The translations under genes and the position numbers were made by a program. The notes beneath the pieces were generated by a model. It made no database searches. It saw only the letters and a list, made by a program, of their open reading frames with translations, and was not told where the DNA came from. Below are positions 7,947 through 16,544 of a stretch of DNA of 64,000 nucleotides, one piece after another. The first letter of the stretch is position 1; the number at the start of each line of letters is the position of its first letter. The stretch is taken from the NCBI RefSeq assembly GCF_030269605.1, contig NZ_BSTQ01000026.1, positions 1 to 64,000 on the forward strand, given 5' to 3'. This stretch comes from Lentzea sp. NBRC 105346. GTDB lineage: Bacteria; Actinomycetota; Actinomycetes; Mycobacteriales; Pseudonocardiaceae.

Positions 7947-9233
7947 CTGTTCCATCCGGTGGGTGACGACGACGGCTGTTCCCTTGCAGTTGTCGAGCAT
8001 GCGCTGCAGGACTGTGTCGGCGTGCTGGGGGTCGAGGCCCTCGGTGGGTTCGTCGAGCAGCAGCACGTCCGGGTCGGCGAGCACGGTGCGGGCGAGGATG
8101 AGCCGCTGGCGCTGGCCGCCGGAGATCTCCTCGCCGCGTTCGCCGACGACCCGGTCCCAGTCGAGGTCCAGGTCGACGATGGCCTTCGCCCGGTCCAGTT
8201 CTTCTTGCGTGGCATCGGGTTTGGCGAGCAGGACGTTGGCGCGGACCGTCGTGTGGAACACGTGCGCGTCCGCCAGCGCGCCCTTGCTCGGTTCCAGTTC
8301 CCGCGCGATGGCGTTGAGCATCGTGGTCTTGCCCGCGCCCGTCGGTCCGACGATCGCCGTCCTGCCGTTGAGCAGCTCACAATCGTCGGGCCCGGAATTG
8401 TCGGTGTCGGATGGCAGAATTGAAAGCAGGGGGTCCCCCTTGGCGGGGGACGCCTGTTTTTGCGCACCCAGAGGGGTTTTGGACAGCGGAAGCGTGACCT
8501 CGAAGGCGGCGATCGCGCCCAGCACCAGCCACGCGGGTTCACCCTGGCTCAGCATCAGCAGGGCAGCGGCGAACTGGACGAGCATCGCGAGCGGGGTGAG
8601 GTCGGCGGGATGTTCCTTGCGGGCCAACGCCTTCGCGGTCCGTTCGGCTTGAGCGAGCTCGGCGTCGAACAGGTCGAAGGCGATCAGTTCCTCGCGGCCG
8701 TGCACGAGGTGGACGGCCTGGTCGGCCAATTGTGCCCTGAGGGACGCACAGGCCGTGCGCCGCCGCCGGGCCAGCGCGGCCGAGGCCAGGGGGAGGGCCA
8801 CGCACGTGAGCACCAGGCCGACGGTGAGCGGCCACGACGTGGCCACCGCGATCGCGACCATGCTCACCAGGACTGCCACGGCGGCCGGCAGCACGGTGCG
8901 GAGGAGGAAATTCTGTCGCTCGTCGACGTCGGACACGAGCTGGGTGAGCGCGTCGCCGGACGGGATGTCCTTGCGGTGCAACAGCGAGTCGTACACGCGG
9001 CCGCGCAGTTCCACGGCGTAGCGGAGCACCGCGCTGTGGCCGGACAGGCGCTCGGCGTACCGCAGTCCGCCGCGGGCCATCGCCAGGGCGCGGACCGCGA
9101 CGATCGCGACCGTCAGTGCCGACATCGGTGGCTGCTCGGCCGCCCGCACGATCAGCCACGTCGCGGTTGCCGTCAACGCCACCCCGGAGAGCTCGGCGAG
9201 TGCGCCTATGACGATTGCGTGCCAGATCCTCAT
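7878..9233 (-). CDS. cydC: CydC-like ABC exporter subunit, shortened and carrying a repeat-encoded insert
   Basis: CydDC exports glutathione/cysteine or haem-related molecules needed to assemble cytochrome bd in the inner membrane. This copy is only 451 aa (usual 530-590). The membrane domain spans about 1-245. In the ATPase domain Walker A is at 296-304, SGGQ at 371-374, Walker B ending at Asp394-Glu395 and the switch His at 425. The A-loop strand before Walker A is missing. Residues 266-281 there are translated from an interspersed repeat (8392-8456). The Q-loop Gln is also lost (ALADAHVF where AQDAHVF is expected). It overlaps cydD by 4 bases. Whether it still hydrolyses ATP is doubtful. 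Confidence 0.75.
   Translation of the reverse strand: MRIWHAIVIGALAELSGVALTATATWLIVRAAEQPPMSALTVAIVAVRALAMARGGLRYAERLSGHSAVLRYAVELRGRVYDSLLHRKDIPSGDALTQLVSDVDERQNFLLRTVLPAAVAVLVSMVAIAVATSWPLTVGLVLTCVALPLASAALARRRRTACASLRAQLADQAVHLVHGREELIAFDLFDAELAQAERTAKALARKEHPADLTPLAMLVQFAAALLMLSQGEPAWLVLGAIAAFEVTLPLSKTPLGAQKQASPAKGDPLLSILPSDTDNSGPDDCELLNGRTAIVGPTGAGKTTMLNAIARELEPSKGALADAHVFHTTVRANVLLAKPDATQEELDRAKAIVDLDLDWDRVVGERGEEISGGQRQRLILARTVLADPDVLLLDEPTEGLDPQHADTVLQRMLDNCKGTAVVVTHRMEQLRLFDHVHHRGPIDDQNVSRIG
8392..8456 (-). repeat. Interspersed GGAATTGTCGG...GGGGGTCCCCC element, copy A (inside cydC)
   Basis: About 65 bases matching copies at 19118-19423 and 30844-30908: CCGGAATTGTCGGTG, then GGCAGAATTGAA, then AGGGGGTCCCCC, then GGCGGGGGACGCCTG. 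Read on the cydC strand it encodes GDPLLSILPSDTDNSG, the same frame as the copies in the LysR gene. Confidence 0.8.
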
Positions 9234-10579
9234 ACCCGCACCACCCGGTCCACCTCGTCGAGCAGGGCCGGCCGGTGTGCGACGAGAACGGCGGTCCGGC
9301 CGCGGATGAACTCGCGGCTGCCGCGCAACACCTGCGCCTCGGTGCCGGGGTCGAGGCGGGCGGTGGGTTCGTCGAGGAGGAACAGTCCGGCGTCCTCGCG
9401 GGCCAGGGCCCGGTTCAGTGCGACCTGCTGGCGTTCACCGGAAGACAGGTCCGAAGGCACGAGGGTCGGCCGCTGCGGCATCCACGCGACGCGCCGCAGC
9501 CATTCCCGCTGGTCCACCGAGGCGAGATCCACGCCACCGACCAGGACGCGGCCGGAGTCCGGTCGCACGAACCCCAGCAGCAGTCCCAGAATCGTGCTCT
9601 TCCCGGCACCACTGGGCCCCACGAGCGCGACCCGCTCGCCGGGCGCGATGGTCAGGTTGAAGTCACGCAACGACCGCACGGTCACGTTCTCCAGCACGAT
9701 CTCCGAGACGAAGAGGTCGGGCGGCGTGACACCACCCGACGGACGCGGTGCGGGCACCTGGTCCAGCACCGCCTTGCCCTCGGCGGCCGCGTGGAACTGC
9801 GATCCCGCGGTCCGTAGCGGCAGGTAGGCCTCGGGAGCGAGCAACAACACGAGCAGCGCGGTGTAGAGGCTGACCCCGCCGTCGAGCAGCCGCAGCCCGA
9901 CCGGCACCGCGACGAGTGCGACCGACAGCGTCGCCACGAGTTCCAGGACGAACGCCGACAGGAACGCGACGCGCAGCGTCCGCATGGTGGCGGACGCGTG
10001 CTGCGCGGCCAGCTGCCGGACCATCACCGACTGCGCCTCGGCACGGCCGAACGCCCGAAGCGTGCCGATTCCCTTGACCACGTCGAGGAAATGACCGCCC
10101 AGAGCGGCCAGCGCGTCCCACTGAGACAAGGTGCGGTCACGGGTGTGCGCGCCGACGAGGGAGGCGAACACCGGCACCAGCGGCAGGGTGATCGCGATCG
10201 TCACGGCGGCCGTGAGGTCCGCGAACCCGAGCCGGATCACGACCGCGACCGGCACGAGCACGGCCAGCACCATCGCGGGCAGGTAGCCGGCGACGTAGGG
10301 TTCGACCGCGTCCACGCCCTTGGTCGCCAGCGTCGCGACCTCGCCGGCGCGGGAGCCCGGCGCCTCCAGGAAACGGCGTCGCAGCCGCACCTTCGTGGTG
10401 GCGGCCGCGCGCCGGCCCAGGAACCGGTTGAGCCACAACACTCCTACTCGCAGAAGCACGACGACCACGAGCAACGCGAGACCGCCCGCGCCGCTGAGCA
10501 CCCGCGCCAGCAGGTCGGCCTGGGCCAGAACCAGGAACGGGACCGGGATCAGCGCGGCGAGATGGCGACGATCGACCAT
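9230..10579 (-). CDS. cydD: CydD-like ABC exporter subunit, shortened ATPase domain
   Basis: 449 aa (usual about 550). The membrane domain (1-270) is well matched, including HFLDVVKGIGTLRAFGRA and LLLAPEAYLPLR. The ATPase domain has Walker A at 321-329, the Q-loop Gln at 369, the LSSGE signature at 378-382 and LLDEPTARLD near 401-410. Only about 10 residues separate the Q-loop from the signature (WMPQRPTLVPSDLSSGE), against roughly 45-50 normally, so the helical subdomain that couples to the membrane domain is missing. The start overlaps cydB by 31 bases. Partner of cydC. Confidence 0.75.
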   Translation of the reverse strand: MVDRRHLAALIPVPFLVLAQADLLARVLSGAGGLALLVVVVLLRVGVLWLNRFLGRRAAATTKVRLRRRFLEAPGSRAGEVATLATKGVDAVEPYVAGYLPAMVLAVLVPVAVVIRLGFADLTAAVTIAITLPLVPVFASLVGAHTRDRTLSQWDALAALGGHFLDVVKGIGTLRAFGRAEAQSVMVRQLAAQHASATMRTLRVAFLSAFVLELVATLSVALVAVPVGLRLLDGGVSLYTALLVLLLAPEAYLPLRTAGSQFHAAAEGKAVLDQVPAPRPSGGVTPPDLFVSEIVLENVTVRSLRDFNLTIAPGERVALVGPSGAGKSTILGLLLGFVRPDSGRVLVGGVDLASVDQREWLRRVAWMPQRPTLVPSDLSSGERQQVALNRALAREDAGLFLLDEPTARLDPGTEAQVLRGSREFIRGRTAVLVAHRPALLDEVDRVVRV

Positions 10580-11175
10580 TGCAGGATCACCACCAGCGGC
10601 AGGATCGGGATCGCGACCCAGCTGAGCATCGCGAGCGTGTCGGGGCCCGCCATCAGCCCTTCAACAGGGTGTGAGCTGAAAGCGAGCGGCACCGGCAGTG
10701 CGCAGGCCAGCGCGGTGAGGCCGAACAACCGGCTCCGGGACTGGAAAGTCATGCCGTGTAACGCGAACAGCGCCGGCATCAACGCGGCACCCACGAACCA
10801 CGGCACTCCGGACAGTGAGGCTACGAACAGCCCCCAGCCGACCGCCACGGCCAGGGCGCCGAGGAAGATCAGCCCGAACCACAGTCGCAGTTGGACGGAC
10901 GCCATGAACAGGACCAGTCCGCCCAGCACGATCGTGAACACGGTGTGCGAACCGGAGAGCAGTTCCCCTTCCAGGCGCGGGAAAGCGGCGAACAACACGC
11001 CGACCGCGGCGACGAGCCACACCTCGTTGCCGAGGAAGAACGGCGTCATCCGCCGCAACGCCGCGGCACGGTCACGGGTGAACGGCAACAACAACCCGGT
11101 GCCGTAGTCGAAGCCGGCGAGCGCGAAGTAGCCCATGACGAGGATCGCCAGGAGGGCGAGCCAGAGCGTGTCCAC
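10549..11175 (-). CDS. cydB: Cytochrome bd oxidase subunit II, short form
   Basis: 208 aa from GTG 11175, with an AGGGGGA Shine-Dalgarno-like stretch about 9 bases upstream. CydB is usually 330-380 aa. The N-terminal hallmark is present (FALAGFDYGTGLLLPF, then GNEVWLVAAVGVLFAAFP), followed by LFALHGMTF, and about six hydrophobic segments can be drawn. Several loops and helices of the standard subunit are missing. It partners CydA in the haem-containing terminal oxidase of the plasma membrane. The gene order cydA-cydB-cydD-cydC with tight spacing marks one operon. Confidence 0.75.
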   Translation of the reverse strand: MDTLWLALLAILVMGYFALAGFDYGTGLLLPFTRDRAAALRRMTPFFLGNEVWLVAAVGVLFAAFPRLEGELLSGSHTVFTIVLGGLVLFMASVQLRLWFGLIFLGALAVAVGWGLFVASLSGVPWFVGAALMPALFALHGMTFQSRSRLFGLTALACALPVPLAFSSHPVEGLMAGPDTLAMLSWVAIPILPLVVILQWSIVAISPR

Positions 11176-11188
11176 GAGAAGAATCCCC

Positions 11189-12349
11189 CTACAGAGCAAC
11201 GACCAGAGGTGCGACGGGCTGCGGAGTGGTCTCCGGCCCGCGCCGGACGGCACGCGCGATCAGCACCCAGTCGGTGATCGCGAGCAACAGGAACAGCGTC
11301 GAGAAGACGATGAGCGACAACGTCATGCTGGTCGCGTTGACCTTGGACACGGCGTCCGACGTGCGCAGCAGGCCGTAGACGAGCCACGGCTGCCTGCCGA
11401 CCTCGCGGAACACCCAGCCGAAGATCGCGGCGAGGAACGGCAGCGGAATGCCGATCACCATGAGGTACAACGGAAAGCGCATCCGGATGACCCAGTCACG
11501 GACCAGCAGTGGCAGCGTGATCCAGCTGGCGAACGTCAGCGTCATTCCGATCAGGATCATGAACCCGAGCGGCATGCCGATCCACGGGACCGTGTGGGTC
11601 TTGCCCGGCTGGTACTCGCTGATGATCGGGAACTGGGCGAAGCCCGCGCCGACGAGGGACGGTGTGGCCAGTGCGGTCACCACGACGCCGAGTCGCAGCG
11701 AGCGGCGGAAGAACTCGACTTCGTTGGTGCGCTTGATGAAGTGGTACGCGCTGACGCCGGTGACGAACACGCCGCCGACGGTCAGCGCCGCGAACACGAC
11801 GTGCGTCAGCGCGGTGCCGAACGTCGGGTTCGTCAGCAGCGCGCCGAAGTCCACGAGCCGCAGCACGCCGTCGCGTTCCTCGTAGCCGACCGGGTGCTGC
11901 AGGAACCCGTTGGCGGCCATGATCCAGAACGCCGACGCGTACGCGGTCAGCGCGGTCAGCCAGATGAGGGCCAGGTGCACCCACCGGTTCAGCCGGCCCC
12001 AGCCGAAGATCCACAGGCCGAGGAACGTCGACTCCAGGAAGAACGCGATCAGCGTCTCCAGCGCGAGCGGCGCGCCGAACACGTCGCCCGCGTACGACGC
12101 GAGGCCGCTCCAGTTCAGCCCGAACTGGAACTCCATCACGACGCCGGTGACGATCCCGAGCGCGTAGTTGATCACGTAGATGCGGCCCCAGAACTTCGTC
12201 ATCCGCTCGTGCACGGGCCTGCGGGTCAGCGTGAACCTGGTCTGCATCAGCGCGACGAGGCTCACGAGACCCAGCGTGAGCAGCACGAACAGGAAGTGGA
12301 ACGACGTCGTGACCGCGAACTGCAGCCTGGCCAGGTCCAAGGTCTCCAT
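11189..12349 (-). CDS. cydA: Cytochrome bd oxidase subunit I without a Q-loop
   Basis: 386 aa (usual 440-520) from ATG 12349. The haem environment is kept: His18 (b595), Glu98 and Glu106 in FGAPLALETLIAFFLES, His183 and Met264 (b558), and GRQPW at 318-322. The periplasmic Q-loop is almost gone: after SAYHFIKR the chain goes through AQFPIISEYQPGKTHTVPW straight to the Met-bearing helix. The Lys/Glu residues that bind quinol in the E. coli enzyme (Lys252, Glu257) have no counterpart. Either quinol is handled differently or the electron donor has changed. First gene of the cydABDC operon. Confidence 0.8.
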   Translation of the reverse strand: METLDLARLQFAVTTSFHFLFVLLTLGLVSLVALMQTRFTLTRRPVHERMTKFWGRIYVINYALGIVTGVVMEFQFGLNWSGLASYAGDVFGAPLALETLIAFFLESTFLGLWIFGWGRLNRWVHLALIWLTALTAYASAFWIMAANGFLQHPVGYEERDGVLRLVDFGALLTNPTFGTALTHVVFAALTVGGVFVTGVSAYHFIKRTNEVEFFRRSLRLGVVVTALATPSLVGAGFAQFPIISEYQPGKTHTVPWIGMPLGFMILIGMTLTFASWITLPLLVRDWVIRMRFPLYLMVIGIPLPFLAAIFGWVFREVGRQPWLVYGLLRTSDAVSKVNATSMTLSLIVFSTLFLLLAITDWVLIARAVRRGPETTPQPVAPLVVAL

Positions 12350-12455
12350 AGGTAGGCACGTTATATGTAGGCTGGCTACAGCACGACGGTTTCGGCGAAA
12401 TGTCAGGGACATCTCAGGGGTCCCCGGACCCCGCGGATCAGTAAGGTCGCTACCT

Positions 12456-12791
12456 ATGAAGCCCGATGCGTTGCGAGGCCACCTCGACGCGTTGCTGCTG
12501 GCCACGCTCGACGGCAGGCAGCTGCACGGTTACGCGATCATCGAGGCGCTCCAGGAGGGCAGCGGCGGTGCGCTCGACCTGCCGACCGGCACGGTCTACC
12601 CGGCGCTGCGGCGCCTGGAGCGCGCCGGTCACGTCGTGAGCGACTGGAGCACGGTCGGCGGCCGCAAGCGCCGCACGTACCGGCTCACCTCGTCGGGTCA
12701 GCGCGCGCTGTCGGCGGAACGGTCGGAGTGGCGCGAGTTCACCAGCGTGATCGACGGTGTCCTGGGGGGTGGCAAGTGGGCCCAAGCGTGA
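12456..12791 (+). CDS. PadR-family transcriptional regulator
   Basis: 111 aa with a typical PadR winged helix: LLLATLDGRQLHGYAIIEAL (helices 1-2), the recognition region LPTGTVYPALRRLERAG and the wing KRRTYRLTSSGQ. It is transcribed divergently from cydA across 106 bases, and its stop overlaps the GTG of the next gene by GTGA. PadR plus HAAS-domain membrane protein is a common two-gene cassette in which the regulator controls its own partner, and it could also respond near cydA (inference). Confidence 0.85.
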   Translation: MKPDALRGHLDALLLATLDGRQLHGYAIIEALQEGSGGALDLPTGTVYPALRRLERAGHVVSDWSTVGGRKRRTYRLTSSGQRALSAERSEWREFTSVIDGVLGGGKWAQA

Positions 12792-13468
12792 TCGACGACT
12801 ACGTCGGCGAGCTCGGCGGCAGGCTGCGCGGACTGAAGAACGCGAAGCTCGACCTGCTCGCCGAGACGCGGGACAGCCTCACCGACGCCGTCGAGGCGTA
12901 CCTGCGCAAGGGGGTCGACGAGGCCGAGGCGCACCGGCGCGCGGTGGCCGAGTTCGGTCCCGTCGACGAGATCGCCGTGGAATACCAGGAAGAGCTCGCC
13001 GTGTCCTACGGCGCCCGGACGTTGCAGACGATGGCGATCGTGCTGCCGCTCATGCACATGCTGTGGGAGCTCAACCGCTGGCTCTTCATCGGTTCCTGGT
13101 CGGACTTCCGCGGACCGGTGCCGCACTGGTACATCCTCATCGCCAAGGCCAACGACATGACCGGCGGCGTCGCGGCGGGCGTCGCGATCGCCGCCCTCAT
13201 CGCGGGCCGCTACCTCAGTCGCGGCCGCACACGTGCGATCACGATGGCCCGGCTCGCCGGTGGCATCGCCATGTTGTCCGTGGTGGTCGTGATTCTCGGC
13301 AACATCGCGATCGCCGCCGCGACGGTGCAAATCGGGGCGCAGATCGACCTGGGCCGGCTCGCGTTGTCGCCACCGATGTTCGTCGTGACGGCCGGATCGT
13401 GGGTCGCGCTCGGCATGCTCGGTGTCCTCGCTCGCCGCTGCCTGAGCTGTGCCACGATCGTCTCGTGA
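12788..13468 (+). CDS. HAAS/permease-prefix domain membrane protein
   Basis: 226 aa. An N-terminal soluble helical domain (LDLLAETRDSLTDAVEAYL, then AVAEFGPVDEIAVEYQEEL) is the HAAS / permease-prefix module found next to PadR regulators. It is followed by four hydrophobic stretches. GTG at 12788 is chosen for the 4-base overlap with padR, and GTG 12776 is an alternative. Its stop overlaps the DivIVA-like GTG by 4 bases. Function unknown. Confidence 0.7.
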   Translation: MIDDYVGELGGRLRGLKNAKLDLLAETRDSLTDAVEAYLRKGVDEAEAHRRAVAEFGPVDEIAVEYQEELAVSYGARTLQTMAIVLPLMHMLWELNRWLFIGSWSDFRGPVPHWYILIAKANDMTGGVAAGVAIAALIAGRYLSRGRTRAITMARLAGGIAMLSVVVVILGNIAIAAATVQIGAQIDLGRLALSPPMFVVTAGSWVALGMLGVLARRCLSCATIVS

Positions 13469-13764
13469 CCACCGCACTCATCTACCTGATCGTCATGGTC
13501 CTCGTGGCGGCCGTGGTGTTCCTGCTCGCCTCGTTGGTGTTCGGGCGCGGTGAGGAACTGGCGCCGCTGCCGCCGGGTGCGTCCCCGACGCGCCTGCCCG
13601 CCGAGGACGTGACCTCGCAGGACGTGCGCGACCTGAAGTTCCAGCAGGTGCTGCGCGGCTACAAGATGACCGAGGTGGACTGGGCGTTGCAGCGGCTCGC
13701 CGACGAGGTGGATGTGCTGCGCGCCCGAGTGGCCGAGCTAGAGGCCGAACGTGAGCACAGCTGA
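13465..13764 (+). CDS. Membrane-anchored DivIVA-domain protein (Rv1209-like)
   Basis: 99 aa: one N-terminal transmembrane helix (TALIYLIVMVLVAAVVFLLA), a linker, then the short DivIVA-type motif FQQVLRGYKMTEVDWALQRLADEV and a coiled-coil tail. The place between gpgS and tag matches Rv1209. Likely peripheral to growth-zone or division organisation at the membrane. No direct functional evidence. Overlaps its neighbours on both sides. Confidence 0.75.
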   Translation: MTTALIYLIVMVLVAAVVFLLASLVFGRGEELAPLPPGASPTRLPAEDVTSQDVRDLKFQQVLRGYKMTEVDWALQRLADEVDVLRARVAELEAEREHS

Positions 13765-14155
13765 GGTGACGCTCTCGGTCGACGTCGCCGCCCCGCCGGC
13801 CGCGATCTTCGCCGCGATGACCGACTGGCCGCGCCAGTCCAAGTGGATGCTCGGCACGCGTGTGTCGGTCGTCTCCGGCGACGGCCGGTCCGTCGGATCC
13901 GAGATCCTCGCGGTGACCTACGGCGTTCCCGACCGCATGCGGATCACCCGGTGGGAGTCCCCCTCCGTGGTCGAGGTCCGGCATCTCGGGCGCTTCGTGC
14001 GCGGAACCGGGGTGTTCGCGGTGCGCGGGTCGTCGTTCGTCTGGACCGAGCGGATCTCGGTCCCGTTCTTCTGGCCGGTGGTGCGGCCGTTGTTCACCGC
14101 CGGGCTGCGGTACTCGCTGCGGCGGTTCGCCCGGTTCGCGGAGGGATATCGGTGA
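13751..14155 (+). CDS. SRPBCC-family (START-like) protein
   Basis: 134 aa. The opening STAEVTLSVDVAAPPAAIFAAMTDW and the strand pattern up to the C-terminal amphipathic helix (LRYSLRRFARFAEGY) are those of polyketide cyclase/START-like proteins that bind hydrophobic ligands. GTG 13751 overlaps the DivIVA-like gene by 14 bases, and the stop overlaps tag. Ligand unknown. Confidence 0.75.
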   Translation: MSTAEVTLSVDVAAPPAAIFAAMTDWPRQSKWMLGTRVSVVSGDGRSVGSEILAVTYGVPDRMRITRWESPSVVEVRHLGRFVRGTGVFAVRGSSFVWTERISVPFFWPVVRPLFTAGLRYSLRRFARFAEGYR

Positions 14156-14700
14156 TCACGCGCTGCCCGTGGGGCGAGTCGACGCCGGACTACGTCGAGT
14201 ACCACGACACGGAGTGGGGCGTTCCGCTGCACGGCACGGCCGAGCTCTACGAACGGATGTGCCTCGAGTCCTTTCAGTCCGGCCTGTCGTGGATCACGAT
14301 CCTGCGCAAGCGGGAGAACTTCCGCGCCGCCTTCGCCGGCTTCGAGCCGAAGGTGGTGGCGGGCTACGGGGACGACGACATCGCGCGGCTGATGGCCGAC
14401 GCCGGGATCGTCCGCAACCTCGCCAAGATCAACGCGGCGATCCACAACGCGCGGGTGATCGCGACGCTCGACACCGACCTCGACTCACTGCTGTGGTCGT
14501 TCGCACCGGACCCGGCGGGACGCGTGCGGCCGGCGACGATCGCGGACGTGCCCGCCGTGACGCCCGAGTCCAAGGCCATGGCCAAGGAGCTCAAGCGCCG
14601 CGGGTTCACGTTCCTCGGGCCGACGACCTGCTACGCGCTGATGCAGGCCACCGGCATGGTCGACGACCACATCGTGAGCTGTTTCCGCGCCGGTCAGTGA
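14152..14700 (+). CDS. tag: DNA-3-methyladenine glycosylase I
   Basis: 182 aa, full length. It removes 3-methyladenine from DNA to start base excision repair. The zinc-binding 'snap' is visible: Cys5 and His18 at the N-terminus, and His173 and Cys177 in DDHIVSCF at the C-terminus. FQSGLSWITILRKRENFR and RRGFTFLGPTTCYALMQATG are classic Tag motifs. GTG 14152 overlaps the SRPBCC stop (GTGA). Position matches Rv1210. Confidence 0.9.
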   Translation: MITRCPWGESTPDYVEYHDTEWGVPLHGTAELYERMCLESFQSGLSWITILRKRENFRAAFAGFEPKVVAGYGDDDIARLMADAGIVRNLAKINAAIHNARVIATLDTDLDSLLWSFAPDPAGRVRPATIADVPAVTPESKAMAKELKRRGFTFLGPTTCYALMQATGMVDDHIVSCFRAGQ

Positions 14701-15479
14701 CCGACGAAGCTCGGCTTGCGCTTCTGCACGAACGCCTCGACCGCCTCGCGGTGATCCTGCGTCGCCCCGGCCTCGGCCTGCGTGCGCGACTCGGCCTGCA
14801 GCGCGTCCTCCAGGGTGCCGTCCGCGGCCGCGGCCAGGGCCTCCTTGATCTTGGCGTACGCCGTGGTCGGACCGGCCGCCAGTCGCGCGGCGAGTGCCTG
14901 CGCGGTGGACAGCAACTCCTCGTCCGGGACGACCTGGTTGACCATGCCGATCCGCAGCGCCTCCTCGGCCGCGACCGGCTGCGCCAGCAGCATCATCTCC
15001 ATGGCGCGGCCGTGACCGATCAGGCGCGGCAGCGTCCACGAGGCACCGGAGTCGGCGGTCAGGCCGACGTTGGCGAAGGCCATCAGGAACTTGGCGGAGG
15101 CGCCCGCGATGCGCAGGTCGCTGGCATACGCGAGGGATGCGCCCGCGCCGGCCGCGGAGCCGTTGACGGCGGCGATCACCGGCTTCGGCATGGCGATGAT
15201 CGTGCGGATCATCGGGTTGTAATGCATGTCCACGGTGTGCAGCGGGGCCGGGTCGCCCGCCTCGAGCAGGGCGATGTGCTCCTTGAGGTCCTGGCCCGCA
15301 CAGAACGAGCGGCCCGCGCCGGTGAGGACGACCGCGCGCACCTTGGGGTCGGCAGAGGTCTCCTGCAACGCGGCCAGGAACTGCTCCTTCAGCGCGATGG
15401 TGAAGGCGTTGAACGACTCCGGGCGGTTGAAGGTGAACGTGCGCACGCCTTCGGTGTCGTCGATCAGCAGTTCGGACAC
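14694..15479 (-). CDS. Enoyl-CoA hydratase/isomerase, PaaG-like
   Basis: 261 aa, crotonase fold. The oxyanion-hole strands FCAGQDLKEH and NGSAAGAGASLAYA are present. The acidic residue pattern after the second motif (GLTADSGASWTLPRLIG) is of the type seen in PaaG isomerases, where an Asp acts as the base. GTG 15479 is the start. A paaX-type regulator lies directly upstream on the same strand, which supports a role in phenylacetate or related CoA-ester breakdown (1,2-epoxyphenylacetyl-CoA isomerisation). The other paa genes are not in the window. Confidence 0.75.
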   Translation of the reverse strand: MSELLIDDTEGVRTFTFNRPESFNAFTIALKEQFLAALQETSADPKVRAVVLTGAGRSFCAGQDLKEHIALLEAGDPAPLHTVDMHYNPMIRTIIAMPKPVIAAVNGSAAGAGASLAYASDLRIAGASAKFLMAFANVGLTADSGASWTLPRLIGHGRAMEMMLLAQPVAAEEALRIGMVNQVVPDEELLSTAQALAARLAAGPTTAYAKIKEALAAAADGTLEDALQAESRTQAEAGATQDHREAVEAFVQKRKPSFVGH

Positions 15480-15492
15480 GGGTGGACCTCCA

Positions 15493-16341
15493 TCAAGCTG
15501 TTGATTCGTTGCGCAGGGGCTTGTCCAGGCACTCGTCGACGAAGCGGCGGGCCGCCGGTGCGAGGCGGCGGGTCTGTTCGTCGAAGAACGCCGCGGCGGT
15601 GTGCCCCGGCCAGTCGTCCGGCAACAGTTCAGCAGGCAAACCCGGATCGCGGAACAGGAACTTCCGCCAGGCGTGCAGCAGGCGCTGGGACGCGGCGAAG
15701 GCCGCCGGGGCGTCGGTTTCGTCCACAACGGACACAGTGGGTTGCTGCGCGGCCACGAATTCGGCGTAGTCGCGGCCCAGGGATTCCAGGTCCCACGCCC
15801 GAGCCGCCAGTTCGGCGTCCGGACCGTCGTGTGAACCGTGAAAAGTTCGTGCGGCGACGTTCTCGGCGGCGAGTACGTCGGGGAGTTCCGCGGACGGTCT
15901 GGGTGCGATCCACGTCACTGGACCGAGCGCGCCGTAACCGAGCAGTTGCAGCTCCGAGGTCAGGTGGTCGCGGGAGTCGCGGCCGGGCATCTCCTCCAGG
16001 ACCACCACGTGCCAGCGACCGTCCCAGTTGGACGGCAACGTGCGGTAGATGCGTGCCGCGGCCTCATCGAGACGGCGTTCTCCGCGAGGTGTCATGGCAT
16101 AGCCGGGGCCCGCGGCCAGCCGGACCGGGCGCAACCAGCCCTGGCGCACGGTGCGGGACACGGCGGTGCGCACGGCGGGCGCGGCGAAGTCCAGTGGTTC
16201 GAGCAACCGGACCAGCGCGGCGATCGTCGCGGCGCCACCCCGCTCTCGCAGGTGACCACCGTAGACGTCGAACAGCGCCGATCGGGCTCGCACGACCGCC
16301 AAGTCTGTCATGGTCTCGGTCACTCGCGGTGGATTGGTCAC
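15493..16341 (-). CDS. paaX: PaaX-family transcriptional regulator
   Basis: 282 aa: N-terminal winged helix (SALFDVYGGHLRER through AVSRTVRQGWLRP), a central PaaX domain with RTLPSNWDGRWHVVVLEEMP, and a C-terminal ferredoxin-like part with LLHAWRKFLFRDPGLPAELLP. In E. coli PaaX represses phenylacetate catabolism and is released by phenylacetyl-CoA. Start uncertain: GTG 16341 or ATG 16311, neither with a strong ribosome-binding site. It lies 13 bases upstream of the enoyl-CoA hydratase, so the pair is probably co-transcribed. Confidence 0.8.
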   Translation of the reverse strand: MTNPPRVTETMTDLAVVRARSALFDVYGGHLRERGGAATIAALVRLLEPLDFAAPAVRTAVSRTVRQGWLRPVRLAAGPGYAMTPRGERRLDEAAARIYRTLPSNWDGRWHVVVLEEMPGRDSRDHLTSELQLLGYGALGPVTWIAPRPSAELPDVLAAENVAARTFHGSHDGPDAELAARAWDLESLGRDYAEFVAAQQPTVSVVDETDAPAAFAASQRLLHAWRKFLFRDPGLPAELLPDDWPGHTAAAFFDEQTRRLAPAARRFVDECLDKPLRNESTA

Positions 16342-16544
16342 AACCTTCTGAAGATGAACATCGGACCCGAAAGCGTTAGGGCGTCGGGGATCCCGGCTAT
16401 GAGCAGCGACTTAGCAAGATCGCCAACAGGCGGCTGAACTCGCCGAAAGATCGGTTCGGTTTCGCGGCTGAGTCGCGATAGGGGAGAATGGGCGTCGGAT
16501 CCGGCCTGGCCGGACGGGGAAGGTGTAGACGGAGGGAGCACGCG

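Noticed and set aside
7878..12349. Frameshifted or pseudogene cyd operon
   Set aside because: All four frames are open with tight overlaps, so in-frame deletions rather than frameshifts explain the short lengths. Function remains open.
14169..16379. Very long alternative ORF of 736 codons (also 19446-21767 and 52784-54868)
   Set aside because: They run over or antisense to clear genes and have Arg/Ala/Pro-rich shadow composition typical of high-GC DNA.
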